Of a DNA stretch of 64,000 bases, positions 17,576-26,300 are shown one piece after another. The notes beneath the pieces were generated by a model. It was not told the origin of the DNA, did no database searches, and worked only from the letters and a program-made list of their open reading frames with translations. Numbering within the stretch: the first letter of the stretch is position 1; each line of letters opens with the position of its first letter. The DNA is from UBA5239 sp040391785 (GTDB lineage Bacteria > Verrucomicrobiota > Lentisphaeria > Victivallales > Victivallaceae), in the NCBI GenBank assembly GCA_040391785.1, contig JBEBXH010000004.1, positions 62,001-126,000 on the forward strand, written 5' to 3'. The position numbers and the translations under genes were made by a program.

Positions 17576-18921
17576 GATTTCAACTCCTTGTATTCTGGTT
17601 TAACTTCTCTTAACGAAATATGTTGTTCAATGGCATCGGCGGCGGCATTTCCGGCCGCTTCGCCGAGATGCATCATGGTCCGGGACAAGCGGCAGCTCGA
17701 CGCCGCCAGGCTGGAAAACCCGGCCATGCGCCCCGCCAGAAGCAGATTCTCCGTACCCTGCGGCAACAACGTCCGGTACGGGATGCCGTATGGATCGGTG
17801 ACCACCTTACCGGTGTGCTTCATACCGTGCCGGTCCACCATGTGGTTCGCCCGGGCGATGATGTCCGGGTGGCAATATCTGTTCATCAGGTCAAATTCCG
17901 TGAGCATGTATTCGCACTTGACTCGAAAACTTTCCCGCACGCCAATTCGAGGGAAAATGCTTTTTAGCCGGAAATAACGAAAATCGGTCCACTCCGACTG
18001 TAAATAATGCCAGTACGCCAACACGCGGCGACGGCATTCGTCATATGCAGCCCGGCAATCCAGTTTGTTGAATTCCTCACCGGTCATGGTCGGCAGCATA
18101 TTGCAGTTCAAATCGCCATTTGGATATTCCGTGGTCACGACCACAGGAAATGGCCCGTTCCAGCGGCAATCGGCCGGAAGCGGCTCCACGGCTCGGGTCC
18201 CGGCCGGAGCCACCCGGAAAATCAGCGACGCGCCGTTGCTGCGCCCGGTCGCGTTCTCCGGTGCATCCGGTTCGCCGTACAGCGAATGCGGGTCTTCGCC
18301 GCGGTACAAGGTACAGCCGGCCATCTCTGCGAGTACCCCGGAATTATCGATCCAGATTTTCGCCTCCAATACCGTGCCGTCGCTCAGTTCCACGCGGCTG
18401 ATCCGCTGCCCGGTCATTTCCAGCCGGACCGCTTCCCGGCCGGTCAGAATGCGGCATTTGCCGGTTTCTTCCAGCATTTTCACCGCGCAGTCATGCCAGG
18501 CTTCCGGCTCAAAAATAACCCCCGCGTATATTTTCCCGGGATTCTGCTCACGGTCGCCATTCAAAGTATCCGCATAGGAAAGCTCCGGCTCCAGCCGCTG
18601 ATCACTGCCGGGAAAAAGCCGGTCAAGCCCATGCTTGAAATAGCAGTGCCGCCGAATGCGGTAAATACCTGTAGCATTTGGAATACGGCGCATGCGTTCA
18701 TAAAGCTCATAAGGCGTCCCCCCGCCATCTACACCGGGTTCCCAGCAATTGACACCGGCATTGACCGAAGTTCCGCCAAGCATGGCATCACGCTCAACCA
18801 GAACGGTATCCAAGCCACGCCGCGCCGCCGCCAAAGCAGCGGAAAATCCACCGCTTCCTCCGCCGATCACAACCACATCTGCCGGTATGCTGACCTTTTC
18901 CATATTTGGATCTTTTCCCAT
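17545..18921 (-). CDS. FAD-dependent oxidoreductase (FAD_oxidored family)
   Basis: 458 residues with an N-terminal dinucleotide fold DVVVIGGGSGGFSAALAAAR at ~15-34, an acidic strand end (VLVERD) and GGTSVNAGVNCWEPG, the pattern of the FAD_oxidored family found in many polysaccharide loci of Planctomycetes and Lentisphaerae. The C-terminal NLLLAGRMAGFSSLAASSCRLSRTMMHLGEAAGNAA closes the FAD site. Members oxidise poorly known sugar-like substrates. ATG 18921 lies only 14 bases after a TATAAT, giving almost no leader; ATG 18903 (MEKVSIPAD) would have a 25-base leader and a weak GGGAAAAG site, so it is a serious alternative. It is co-transcribed with the SDR that follows. Confidence 0.75.
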   Translation of the reverse strand: MGKDPNMEKVSIPADVVVIGGGSGGFSAALAAARRGLDTVLVERDAMLGGTSVNAGVNCWEPGVDGGGTPYELYERMRRIPNATGIYRIRRHCYFKHGLDRLFPGSDQRLEPELSYADTLNGDREQNPGKIYAGVIFEPEAWHDCAVKMLEETGKCRILTGREAVRLEMTGQRISRVELSDGTVLEAKIWIDNSGVLAEMAGCTLYRGEDPHSLYGEPDAPENATGRSNGASLIFRVAPAGTRAVEPLPADCRWNGPFPVVVTTEYPNGDLNCNMLPTMTGEEFNKLDCRAAYDECRRRVLAYWHYLQSEWTDFRYFRLKSIFPRIGVRESFRVKCEYMLTEFDLMNRYCHPDIIARANHMVDRHGMKHTGKVVTDPYGIPYRTLLPQGTENLLLAGRMAGFSSLAASSCRLSRTMMHLGEAAGNAAADAIEQHISLREVKPEYKELKSWNAKEKRSL

Positions 18922-18934
18922 TTAAGTTTACTAT

Positions 18935-18963
18935 ATTATAGGTCCGAAACTGTAATTAAACAA
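18935..18963 (-). promoter_or_regulatory. Putative promoter of FAD-oxidoreductase/SDR genes
   Basis: On the minus strand TATAAT (18940-18935) is preceded at 17 bases by TTGTTT (18963-18958). The -10 is perfect, the -35 only partly matches. The expected start near 18928 leaves about 7 bases before the ATG at 18921. Confidence 0.5.
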
Positions 18964-19108
18964 AGATGCATACGGGGAATGATTTGTCATATTTGGCATT
19001 TGAATTGCCGAATTTGAGATTATTCGACAAGCATGTATTCAGCGGCGGAGATGATTTCGCCATTACGGAAAAAGGCGAACTGTACCTTTCCCGGCATTGA
19101 TATGGTGT

Positions 19109-20950
19109 TTATTCCTGATGGGAGACAGCGATGTGGTTTTGCCTGGCCAGTTCGACGGCGTGTGTTATGTCGCCCCATTTCAGGATGCCGGGCAGGCACA
19201 TGGCCATGGTGCAGGAGTCCTGCGGCTGGTCGGTATGGTTTTTGGCGACATCGGACGGGGTGGATGGAGGGACCAGTTCCGCGAAGGAGCGCGGCGCTTT
19301 GACCATGGCGACGGCGGACACGTTTGCCGGATCGAGAATGGCGCAGAACAAGGCCGCCACGGCGCTGTCGCGCCGTCCGCTCAAGGTGAATTGTGCATTC
19401 GGGAGCCGGGCGGCGGCGAATTCGCGCACGACCCGATAATCCATGCACCATTCGCCCAGCAACCGGCGCCCCAGCCACATCAGCGAACGCGCCAGTTGGT
19501 GCTGTTCGGCAAACCAGGCGAAACGCTCCTCGATATAACCGGTTTCGCCGCAGCCCCAGGGATCGAAGATGACGACGGAGTCCGTGGTGTTTCCGATCTC
19601 AAGTTCGGCCTTGCCGCCGGGCGCGGCGTAAATGCGGCAGGCACTGCCCTGGCCGCGTTTGAAAAGCAGCGGCAGCATGCGGCCGCGCGAAGTTTCCAGC
19701 GTGTATTTCTCGTAACCGTTTTCCGTGCCGGCATGGTCCAGGTGACGGATGGTTTCCGGTTCGAGGCGAAGGAGTTCCTTCAGTTCATCTACAGAGCCAC
19801 AGTTGGCGGTTTTCAGCTCCGCCGCGCGGCGCGCGGTGTACTCGGGAATCGAGCAGACTCCGGGGAAGCGCTTGCCGTCCGGGAAGACCATCAGGTCCTT
19901 CTCCGGGAGCAGGGTTACAGACGGCAGTTTGACCGGCATGCCGTGTCCTTTGCCGCGCAGGAAAAAATCGAAAAATCCGATGGCCGCCGCACGGACTTCC
20001 GGCGGGTACGAATGCGGCCCGTTAAAGGCCATGGCCGAGAGATTTTCGGGCACGTCCAGCGCGGCGAAAACCTTGGCGGCTTCGGTATGGGAACGCATCA
20101 TTTCCGCGACATGAAACGTGGGGTTGATGTCGTGCAGCGCATTGCAGATTTTCAGCGGGCGGGGGGCAATCAGGGCCAGCAGTGCGGATTCCTCGCAGAT
20201 GTCGAGGCCGTCCACCAGCAGTTCGCAAATGCAGTTCGTGCCGCCCACGTAGGACTGGTAGCTGCCGACGCTGACCACCGGCACCGCGGCCTTGACGCGC
20301 TCGTCGAACGCGGCCAGGTACATGGTCTGGTTGCCGCCGCCGGAGCCGCCGGTGGCCCCGATTTTTTCGCCGTCCACATACGGCAGCGACAGCAGCAGGT
20401 CCACGCCGCGCATGTTGTCGATGATCTGAATTCCCATCAGCGATTCGCCGAGGGAGAGCAACCCGCCGCCGCGCATGGCGCCGTGATACTCGAATTGGCC
20501 GTGCACGGTGGAGCGCTCGCCCGCCCCGAATGCATCATTGGAGAGCACCACGTAGCCCGATTTGGCGAATTCATGGGCGATCTGCTGGATTTTCCCGGCC
20601 AGATGCCCCTCAAAGTGGTGCCCGTGCAGATTCATGATCGCGGGAAACGGGCCCTTGCCCTCCGGCACGTAAAGCGAAGCGGTCACGTAAAAATCCGGAC
20701 GGCTCTGATAACACAATTGCATGATGCTATAGCCGTCGCACTCCACTTTGCCGCAATGACGACAGTCAAGGTCCAGTTTGTGATCGATCTGCAAGTTCAG
20801 TCTGGCGGAGAGTTTTTCCTGCAGCTCGGGGCGCTGTTTCCGCCATGCGGCGGCATCGGCGGGCAGCTGAAGGCGGCGGAAACGCTTGGCGGCTTCGAGT
20901 TTCAGCTCCGCGATAATTTCATCGGCAAACGGTTCGGTCCAGACGTTCAT
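19109..20950 (-). CDS. Tandem alpha/beta-hydrolase (acetylxylan-esterase-like)
   Basis: 613 residues. The first half (~80-330) is an alpha/beta hydrolase: oxyanion strand NLHGHH, nucleophile elbow GATGGSGGGN with Ser203, and a His in NGPHSYPPE near 315. It resembles acetylxylan/cephalosporin esterases and many Planctomycete-Lentisphaerae proteins. The second half (~350-613) looks like another hydrolase fold, but its elbow reads LSGRRDSA, without the G-x-S-x-G pattern, so it is probably inactive. No signal peptide is seen. It overlaps the LacI gene stop by 4 bases, so the regulator probably controls it. After the stop, 87 bases in another frame look coding (see findings), hinting at a recent frameshift. 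Confidence 0.75.
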   Translation of the reverse strand: MNVWTEPFADEIIAELKLEAAKRFRRLQLPADAAAWRKQRPELQEKLSARLNLQIDHKLDLDCRHCGKVECDGYSIMQLCYQSRPDFYVTASLYVPEGKGPFPAIMNLHGHHFEGHLAGKIQQIAHEFAKSGYVVLSNDAFGAGERSTVHGQFEYHGAMRGGGLLSLGESLMGIQIIDNMRGVDLLLSLPYVDGEKIGATGGSGGGNQTMYLAAFDERVKAAVPVVSVGSYQSYVGGTNCICELLVDGLDICEESALLALIAPRPLKICNALHDINPTFHVAEMMRSHTEAAKVFAALDVPENLSAMAFNGPHSYPPEVRAAAIGFFDFFLRGKGHGMPVKLPSVTLLPEKDLMVFPDGKRFPGVCSIPEYTARRAAELKTANCGSVDELKELLRLEPETIRHLDHAGTENGYEKYTLETSRGRMLPLLFKRGQGSACRIYAAPGGKAELEIGNTTDSVVIFDPWGCGETGYIEERFAWFAEQHQLARSLMWLGRRLLGEWCMDYRVVREFAAARLPNAQFTLSGRRDSAVAALFCAILDPANVSAVAMVKAPRSFAELVPPSTPSDVAKNHTDQPQDSCTMAMCLPGILKWGDITHAVELARQNHIAVSHQE

Positions 20951-21933
20951 AATGTTAAATCCTTTACTGATAGGCGTTCGATCAACGACATTTTGAAACT
21001 GTATTTTTGAAGCGGCGCACCCGGGTTTTCCAGGCGGCAGATCAGGGCTTGGACGATCAATTCCGCGCCGCGGGCGAAATCCTGGTCAAAAGTGGTGAGG
21101 GGAGGGACCATGTACTGCGATTCATTCAGATTGTCATAACTGAGCAGCGAAATGTCCTCCGGCACGCGGCAGCCGCGCTCGTGGGCGGCCAGCAGCGCGC
21201 CGCTTGCCATGTGATCGCTGTGGACGATCAGCGCGGTCGGGCGCCGGGGACAGGAAAGAATCCGGTGCATGCTGTCGTAGCCGTTCTGGCTCCAGGCGGG
21301 GCTGTCGATGACCCAGTCGGGGTTGACCTCCAGTTTGAGGCGTTTCATTTCCGCGCGGATCGCCCGGTAGCGGATCTCCGGCAGGAAGCCGATGCAGCCG
21401 ATATCGCGGTGCCCTTTTTCCGTCAGATACCGCACCGCGCGGGCACCGAAATCCTTCTTGTCCGGGAACACGCAGTCGACGCCGCGATGTTCATTGCCGT
21501 AGACGATGACCGGGATGCCCTTGCCGGTGAGAAACGATTCGTATTGGCAGGTGACGATGGCATCCACGTTGCGCAGCCGGACGCGCTCGAAGATATCGCG
21601 GTACGCCTTCAGCGGGTCGCGCGAAATATCCCAATACGCAAAAAGCCCGGTGTAGCCGCGCGCCGCCAGCATGATATCGAGCTTGATTCCCAGCTCATAA
21701 TAAAAACTGTTCACCGCCGGGAAGAGGATGCCGACGCTGTACGTGCGGCGGGTGCTGAGCGCTTTGGCCGCGTAATTGGGCCGGTAATCGAGCGCGCGGA
21801 CGGCTTCGGCCACCAACTGTCGCGTCCGGGCGCTGGCTTTGCAGTGTTCGGGGGCGCGTATGACCTTGCCCACCATCCCTTTCGAGAGTTGACAGTAGTC
21901 GGCGATATCCTGTAATGTAGTCGGTTTTTTCAT
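20947..21933 (-). CDS. LacI-family transcriptional repressor
   Basis: 328 residues. The N-terminus is a LacI helix-turn-helix (TLQDIADYCQLSKGMVGKVIR) with a hinge RALDYRPNYAAKALSTRRT, followed by the periplasmic-binding-type sensor (VGILFPAVNSFYYELG, HRDIGCIGFLPEIRYR, ALIVHSDHMASGALLAA, ISLLSYDNLNESQYMVPPLTT). The ATG at 21933 puts the helix-turn-helix at its normal place, yet no ribosome-binding site is seen, and the mapped promoter would start transcription about 2 bases upstream. A perfect LacI-type palindrome fills that promoter's spacer, so it should repress itself and the esterase behind it. The effector is unknown, likely a sugar. Confidence 0.9.
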   Translation of the reverse strand: MKKPTTLQDIADYCQLSKGMVGKVIRAPEHCKASARTRQLVAEAVRALDYRPNYAAKALSTRRTYSVGILFPAVNSFYYELGIKLDIMLAARGYTGLFAYWDISRDPLKAYRDIFERVRLRNVDAIVTCQYESFLTGKGIPVIVYGNEHRGVDCVFPDKKDFGARAVRYLTEKGHRDIGCIGFLPEIRYRAIRAEMKRLKLEVNPDWVIDSPAWSQNGYDSMHRILSCPRRPTALIVHSDHMASGALLAAHERGCRVPEDISLLSYDNLNESQYMVPPLTTFDQDFARGAELIVQALICRLENPGAPLQKYSFKMSLIERLSVKDLTL

Positions 21934-21941
21934 GATACATT

Positions 21942-21970
21942 ACTATAATGACACCGGTGTCATTTGTCAA
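21942..21970 (-). promoter_or_regulatory. LacI-controlled promoter with operator in the spacer
   Basis: On the minus strand TTGACA (21970-21965) and TATAGT (21947-21942) are 17 bases apart. The spacer and one flanking base form AATGACACCGGTGTCATT (21947-21964), a perfect 18-base palindrome with the central CG typical of LacI-family operators. Transcription should begin near 21935, two bases before the repressor's ATG. All elements are visible; binding by the adjacent LacI protein is inferred. Confidence 0.8.
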
Positions 21971-22002
21971 TGGGGCAAAGCATTTTTTTATTGGGGGGCT
22001 GG

Positions 22003-22051
22003 TACACGGACGGACACTGAGATTTTGTACAAGTCCGTGTCCGTCCGTGTA
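22003..22051. repeat. Perfect 15-bp inverted repeat with 19-base loop
   Basis: TACACGGACGGACAC (22003-22017) pairs exactly with GTGTCCGTCCGTGTA (22037-22051). TCCGTGT units recur three times across 22034-22060. It lies just beyond the stop codon of the SGNH gene, but no T-run follows on the minus strand, so it is not a standard terminator. It looks like a dispersed palindromic element. Confidence 0.75.
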
Positions 22052-22069
22052 AGTCCGTGTATCAGAAGC

Positions 22070-23140
22070 TTACTGGATCAGCTTGGCCACGGGGTCCAGC
22101 AGGCTTTCGGCCATGCGGTAGAAGCCGAGGTCGGTGGGGTGTACGCCGTCCACGGTGCATTCGTCGTAATCATTGCCCAGCAGATGGCGGCCGTCCATGA
22201 AATGGATGTTCCGGTCGCCGGCCTGGCAGCGCCGGTTGACTTCGTCCATCTGCATCTGACGGCAGATCCTGGCGTTTTCGAAGTTCTCGCGGGCGTATAA
22301 GATGCGGGTGAGCACGAGGATCGGCATGGACGGATGATCGCGGCGCAGGATGTCGATGAACGCCGTGAGCCGCTGCGCAAAGAGGCCCGGATCGCCCGCG
22401 CAATTGGCCTCGCAGTCGATGATGAACAGGGCCGGATCGGCGATTTCAGTGAGGATCTCGGCCAGTTCCGATTCGCACCGGCCGTTGCCGGAGAATCCGT
22501 AGTTCAGAAATTCGATATTCAGCTTGCGGCTGAGGATGTTGGTGAAGAGCATACCGGGACGGTTCGCACATCCGCCCTGGGTGATCGAGGTACCGTAAAT
22601 CACCACCGGCTGTTCACGGACAAACGGTTTCGGCGCTTCGACTTTTGAGCCGTCGTCGAAGCCGAGCTCGATGGATTTGACGTGGTTATAAAGCGGGAAA
22701 TTCAGCACGAAATCGCGCATTTCGGCCTTTTCCTCATTCATCAGTTCGTACGTGAGAACGCCTTCGTAAGTGCTGCGGCGCAGCGTCGACCAGAAACGTT
22801 CGCGCGTCGGTTCGCCCACATACAAATCCACGCCGCTCATGCCGGTGTCGGGCATGTGGTCCATCCGCGAGGCGACGCCATTGTCCAGCCGGACCACGAT
22901 CCGCTTGCTGTCGGTGCGGAAACGCGCCTGGCCGCCGGCGGTACAGTCCGCCAGCGTGTTGACGGCATCGGTGATCGGCCACGGGGATTCCTTCGGCAGC
23001 CGGCGGAAAATGCGGTCGCGCTTGTACCAGTTGAAGCCGCACAGTTTGAATGGTTTTTCGGCGGGGTCGTACCAGACGAGGCCATTCTCGTCGGCTTTTT
23101 TCACGGCCATGTATTGATCGAGTTTGGTGATTTCGCTCAT
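22070..23140 (-). CDS. SGNH/GDSL-family esterase with N-terminal beta domain
   Basis: 356 residues. Residues ~1-170 are a beta-rich N-terminal domain seen in this SGNH subgroup. The catalytic part starts at VVIYGTSITQGG with Ser185 as nucleophile; NYGFSGNG supplies the block II/III Gly and Asn, and DGVHPTDLGF near the end gives the catalytic Asp and His. Such enzymes usually deacetylate glycans. The ATG at 23140 is preferred to one at 23155 because GGAG lies 10 bases before it. No signal peptide is seen. It stands alone, flanked by two hairpins, 197 bases after the HmuS-type gene; it may be read through from the iron operon, but nothing shows a functional link. Confidence 0.8.
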   Translation of the reverse strand: MSEITKLDQYMAVKKADENGLVWYDPAEKPFKLCGFNWYKRDRIFRRLPKESPWPITDAVNTLADCTAGGQARFRTDSKRIVVRLDNGVASRMDHMPDTGMSGVDLYVGEPTRERFWSTLRRSTYEGVLTYELMNEEKAEMRDFVLNFPLYNHVKSIELGFDDGSKVEAPKPFVREQPVVIYGTSITQGGCANRPGMLFTNILSRKLNIEFLNYGFSGNGRCESELAEILTEIADPALFIIDCEANCAGDPGLFAQRLTAFIDILRRDHPSMPILVLTRILYARENFENARICRQMQMDEVNRRCQAGDRNIHFMDGRHLLGNDYDECTVDGVHPTDLGFYRMAESLLDPVAKLIQ

Positions 23141-23274
23141 GATGAATAACTCCATATTTAGTGAAGATTTCCATTAATGTATCAGTCCGGGCAACTTAAT
23201 CAAATCCGTGAAAAGCAAATTTTCGGGAAAATCACGGGTATGTTTTCAACACTTTTTTCACCACGGAATACGCG

Positions 23275-23317
23275 GAAAGCACGGAACCCGGCTCAGGTGT
23301 TTGGATTCCGTGCTTTC
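23275..23317. repeat. Perfect 12-bp inverted repeat with 19-base loop
   Basis: GAAAGCACGGAA (23275-23286) pairs with TTCCGTGCTTTC (23306-23317). The surrounding CACCACGGAATACGCGG wording resembles a palindromic intergenic element I recall from Planctomycete, Verrucomicrobia and Chlorobi genomes. It follows the HmuS-type gene stop, and the following bases on the minus strand are not T-rich. It could be a weak attenuator or a dispersed repeat. Confidence 0.65.
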
Positions 23318-23337
23318 GGATATGGGGTTAGTTCAGG

Positions 23338-26300
23338 TCAATCGTCCTCGTGTTTGCGGCGGGAGTGATTGCCCCACCAGACCGCGCCGATGCCGATCAG
23401 GATGATTATGCCGACCATGATGATGGCGGTTTTGTTTTCCAGGATCGTGGTCAGGACCGGGGGCGGTTCGGGCTTCTGCTCTTTCAGCGTCATGCCTTCG
23501 ACTTTTTCCAGTTCCTGCTGCCCTTCGGCGGAGCGGTTGCGAATCTTGTCGATTGCTTCGGAGTAGGCGGCGTTGTTCGTCTGTTTCTCGATGAACTCGC
23601 GGAGTTTGGCGTTGTTGCAGACGAAGGTACTGCAGCCGGGGTTGTGTTTGGTGACTAGTTCGGTGTGGAGCTCGGCGATCTGCTTGATGGTTTCCGCGTC
23701 GGCCTGCCACAGATCCTTGCGGATGGTTTCGAGCATCACTGCGGTCATTTCCTGCAGCGCGTAGGGGTTTTTCGTCTCGAAATATTCGCGCATTTTCAGG
23801 TCGTGGACGTCGTCGACGAATACTTTTTTGTATTCTTCCCACAGGTGATCCTTCAGCATGTCGGGCTTCATCACTTCCCAGCCGTAGGTGTTGCGGAAAA
23901 CTTCGGCGAAGGTCGCCGCGCCGCTGGGGCCCTCTTCCATCATCTCTTTCAGATATTTGGGGTTCAGCACGGTGGTGCGGGCCTCGACCATGGCGGCCTG
24001 TCCGGCCTCCTGGATTTTGGCGCGCCCGGGTGTTCGCAGATCGTTGAAATAAGCGTCCGGTTCCTTGCCGGTCACGTGACGGACGGTGAGGTTGATTCCG
24101 CCCATGAATTCATACACGTGGTCGAGCGACAGCGGCCCCCAGGTATTGGAGGAGCGCGAATGTACCACGGTGTCGGTATTCTGCAGCGCGGCCTTGAACA
24201 CGCCGGGGAAGTGCTCGCCCCAGTGTTCGTCGGTGTACAGCGCGCCCATGTTGTTCAAATAACGTTCTGCGATGTCTTTGGTGTCTTCCCAGCTGTCGCC
24301 GGCCTGCACCATGCCGGTGATGCCGGTGCCGAAGCCGCCGTTCAGACCGCCGAAAATACGGGCATTGGCGAGTGCGCGCGCCTGCTCGGGGGAGAAGCCC
24401 TGTTCGAGCATGACTTTGGCGGCGGCGTCGGAGCCCTCGACCACGTAGTTGACGAACTCGCATTTAGGAGCTTCGGCGGCGAGTTTGACGGCTTTGTCGA
24501 TCAGCCGCATGCGGCTGGTGGCGGCGCCGCGGAACTGGCCGGAGGTCTGCACGATCACGTCGATGCGCGGGCGCTTCAGTACTTCGTTCGGAATCAGCTT
24601 TACGTCCTGGACGCGGCCGCGCGAATCCCACACCGGCTCTACGCCGAGCAGGAAAAAGATTTCGCCGATGTTGGTGCCCTGGGTGCGGATGAATTCACCG
24701 CCCCACAGCGAAAACGCGACTTTTTTAGGATAATCGCCGGTGGTTTTGATTTTTTCGGCGATCAGGGCCTCGGCGAGTTTTTTGCCCACGGCATAACTCT
24801 CGCGGGTCGGGGTGCGGTCGGGGTCGATGCCGTAGAGATTGCGTCCGGTCGGCACCGCCGAGGGATTGGCCACGGGGTCGCCGCCGGGGGAGGGCATCAG
24901 GTACCCGCCGCTGAAGGCATTGACCATGGCGTTCAATTCGAGTTCGGTCGAGGCGATCAAATCGGTACGGGCGCGGATGGCTTCCGGCACCGGTTCGGCC
25001 TTTGGTTTGTCATAACCGCTGCTTGCGGCCATACCGCCGCGCCTGCCGCGATTGCCGCCGCTTTGCATAGCTTTCTGGCGCTCTTCGGGCGACATGGCTT
25101 CGAAGGCGGCGCGCATACCCTCGGGCATCCGTTCCAAAGCGGTTTTCATCTGTTCCCCGGTCATCGCGGGACGCCCGGCGGGGGCTTCATCTACTGCCTT
25201 GGGGGCAGGGGGCGGAGCGTCGAAGGCGGAGGCGATCATTTCATGGGCGCGCTCGACGTATTGGTCGAAAATAACGTTGCGGTCGCGGTCGGATTCCTGA
25301 ACCTTGCCGGCCTTCAGGTCGTCGTTGAAAAGCCGGCCGGCCACGGCGTCGACCATCATCAGTGTGGCGGTTTCGTCCGCTTCTTCCCTGCTGTACGGAC
25401 GGCCGATCACGTAAAGGCCGCGGTTGACCTTGGCGCTTTCGATTTCGTGGAGGTGGTTATGAATCAGTTCGAGGTCGGCATCGCTCAGCTCGCCTTTGGC
25501 GAAACCTTCGCTGAAGCAGATTTCCTCATCGAGTTTATCCTTTTTGACGAATTCGATAATCGATTTTCTGTATTCGCCTTTGAGCACAGGATCTTCGGCG
25601 ACTTCGAGGTCGTGGATTTTCGTGTGCAGATCGGTAAAATTGCCGTACAAACCGGAGTTCATGAAGGGGGCGGTCAGGTGGCTGACCATGGTCGCGTAAC
25701 TGCGGCGCTTGGCGATCAGCGCTTCGCCGACGTTGTTGATCACGTAGAGATAATAATGCGGCATTTCGCCGACCAGCGCGTCGGGCCAGTCGTAGCTGGA
25801 GAGCGCGACCTGTTTCCACGGGGTGAATTCGAGGCTGCCGTGTGTGCCGAAATGCATCATGGCGTCCGCCTCGAAGCCGTAGCGAATCCACAGGTACGTC
25901 GCCAGATAACTGTGCGGCGGAGCCTGTTTCACGCCGTGGATAATCTGATTGGTGTTGCCGCCCACGCCGGGGAGGCCCTGCGGGATCAGCACGATGTTGC
26001 CAAAGCGCAGATGACCGATGGCGAGTTTGCCCTGATGCGTGAAGTAGCGGCCGAAGCCGGTGCCGAATGCATCCTCGACTTCTTTAAACAGGTCGCCGGG
26101 CAGGGCTTTTTTGACCCAGTCGAGGTACTGCTCGTAGCCGACGTATTCGACTTTGGCGATCTTGATGAATTCCTCGAAAGCGCCCTCAGCGTAAGTACCG
26201 AATACGGCGGCGTTCTGCTGGATTTGTTTATTGAGGTCTTCCGGGGTGGCGGGCAGCTCGCCGGTATTGAATCCGGCCTTTTGCAGATGCTTCAAGGTGT

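Noticed and set aside
19097..21010. A 637-codon plus-strand frame, and similar long frames at 47159-48625, 45260-47065 and 31542-33320
   Set aside because: They mirror well-supported genes on the minus strand and show no motifs; GC-rich third positions keep antisense frames open.
22003..22051. Hairpin as a terminator for the SGNH gene
   Set aside because: On the minus strand the stem is followed by C- and A-rich sequence without a T-run.
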